Positions 6,727 to 7,429 of a DNA stretch of 7,429 bases are shown here, piece by piece (within the stretch, counting starts at the first letter, position 1; each line of letters opens with the position of its first letter). The notes under the pieces were generated by a model. That model did no database searches, had not been told where the DNA came from, and was given only the letters and a program-made list of their open reading frames with translations. Origin of the DNA: an uncultured Prevotella sp. GTDB lineage: Bacteria; Bacteroidota; Bacteroidia; Bacteroidales; Bacteroidaceae. The stretch spans positions 1 through 7,429 of the forward strand of contig ONQK01000196.1 of assembly GCA_900319895.1 (NCBI GenBank), given 5' to 3'. A program made the position numbers and the translations under genes.

Positions 6727-7393
6727 ATTGATCTCGCCAAGGGTCTGTCCTGTCTGTAATTGCCGCATCAGCGGGGCGCAAGACTTGCTGTGCCTGAGCT
6801 GCAATGTGAAGTTGCCGCGCACCGATTTCATGCACCATCCTTATGACAATGAAATGGCAAGAATGCTGTGGGGGCGCATGGCAGTGGAGCGCTGTGTGGC
6901 GTTGGCGTTTTTTGTGCCTCATTCCGACATGGCTCGCTTGATTTACCGTCTTAAATATGGGAATCGTCCCGAGGTTGGGGAGGATATTGGCAGGTTGATG
7001 GGGGAGGAGTTGTCGTCCACGGGTTTTTTCGAGGATGTAGACCTGTTGATTCCTGTTCCGCTGGCTAAAAAGAGGTTGCGGCAGAGGGGTTACAACCAAA
7101 GTCTCGAGATTGCAAAAGGGATTGCCGAGGCAACGGGGCTGCCGATAGCGCATGCGGTGGTTTGCAGAAATGTCTTTATGGGTAGCCAGACGCAGAAACA
7201 CTGGAATGAGCGCAACGAGAATGTCAAAGGGGTCTTTGAACTGGAAAATCCTGGCCAAATACGCGGCAAGCATGTTCTACTCATTGACGATGTGATGACA
7301 ACAGGCGCGACGCTAGTTTCTTGCGGAAAAGAAATTTTGCAGGCGGAAGGCGTACGCATTAGCGTGTTGACTTTCGGGTATGCCAAAAGCTGA
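6698..7393 (+). CDS. comF: ComF-family phosphoribosyltransferase-like protein
   Basis: A 231-residue ComF/ComFC/GntX-type protein. The N-terminus carries a zinc-ribbon-like pair, C17-P-V-C20 and C32-L-S-C35. The C-terminal part is a type I phosphoribosyltransferase fold with LIPVPLAKKRLRQRGYNQS at about 116-134 and a PRPP-binding loop VLLIDDVMTTGAT at 193-205 (acidic pair D197-D198). In naturally competent bacteria ComFC is needed for transformation and acts in the cytoplasm on incoming single-stranded DNA; in many non-competent bacteria its role is unknown, and no enzymatic reaction is established. The ATG at 6698 lies inside recX and gives an N-terminus (MSSFLSRLTELISPRVCPVC) like other members; no good alternative start occurs before the zinc cysteines. 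The gene is complete, and only 36 bases follow, with no recognisable gene or terminator. The symbol reflects the family rather than a proven competence function. Confidence 0.92.
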   Translation: MSSFLSRLTELISPRVCPVCNCRISGAQDLLCLSCNVKLPRTDFMHHPYDNEMARMLWGRMAVERCVALAFFVPHSDMARLIYRLKYGNRPEVGEDIGRLMGEELSSTGFFEDVDLLIPVPLAKKRLRQRGYNQSLEIAKGIAEATGLPIAHAVVCRNVFMGSQTQKHWNERNENVKGVFELENPGQIRGKHVLLIDDVMTTGATLVSCGKEILQAEGVRISVLTFGYAKS

Positions 7394-7429
7394 ATTCGGT
7401 GGATGCTTGATCTGAATATCGCATAAACA

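Noticed and set aside
7394..7429. Start of another gene or a terminator after comF
   Set aside because: The 36 bases contain no start codon with a usable frame, no stem-loop and no T-run that I can support.
1..7429. Mobile element, CRISPR, toxin-antitoxin, phage-defence or biosynthetic cluster
   Set aside because: Every sizeable stretch is covered by conserved housekeeping genes with gaps under 50 bases, and I saw no direct repeats, transposase or defence-type proteins.

Overview
The window looks like an ordinary chromosomal stretch from a member of the Bacteroidales, most likely Prevotellaceae-like. The reasons are the gene content, close resemblance to Bacteroidales protein families as I remember them (a long IspG with an internal insertion; a PurE with the GMLDGLDALLSIVQMPPGIP signature), the near absence of Shine-Dalgarno sequences, and a TAnnTTTG-type -7 box. 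The genus is an inference; no rRNA or other definitive marker is present. I found no mobile element, CRISPR array, tRNA, rRNA, phage gene or recognisable new multi-gene system.

Left block, + strand (about 1-4324): the 3' part of rpoN (sigma-54; its first codons lie before base 1), a small polytopic membrane protein of the PAP2-like superfamily with a degenerate active site, purE (purine synthesis), and ispG (isoprenoid precursor synthesis, MEP pathway). Gaps are 35, 28 and 10 bases, so these genes are probably co-transcribed, at least in pairs.

Middle (about 4325-5317): ribD (riboflavin synthesis) on the minus strand converges on ispG, with only 14 bases between stop codons, and diverges from prmC with 25 bases between start codons. 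A 6-bp inverted repeat covers both convergent stops.

Right block, + strand (5318-7393): prmC (release-factor glutamine methyltransferase), recX (RecA regulator) and a ComF-family phosphoribosyltransferase-like protein. recX is preceded by a perfect AGGAGG, unusual for this phylum, and overlaps comF by 29 bases. The last 36 bases hold nothing recognisable.

The genes serve unrelated housekeeping functions (transcription, purine, isoprenoid and riboflavin biosynthesis, translation termination, recombination, possibly DNA uptake). Points worth a second look are molecular: an alanine at a usually conserved histidine of PurE, a compact RibD reductase domain that seems to lack an internal segment, a PAP2-like protein lacking the canonical aspartate, and a change in G/C strand asymmetry between the left and right blocks.
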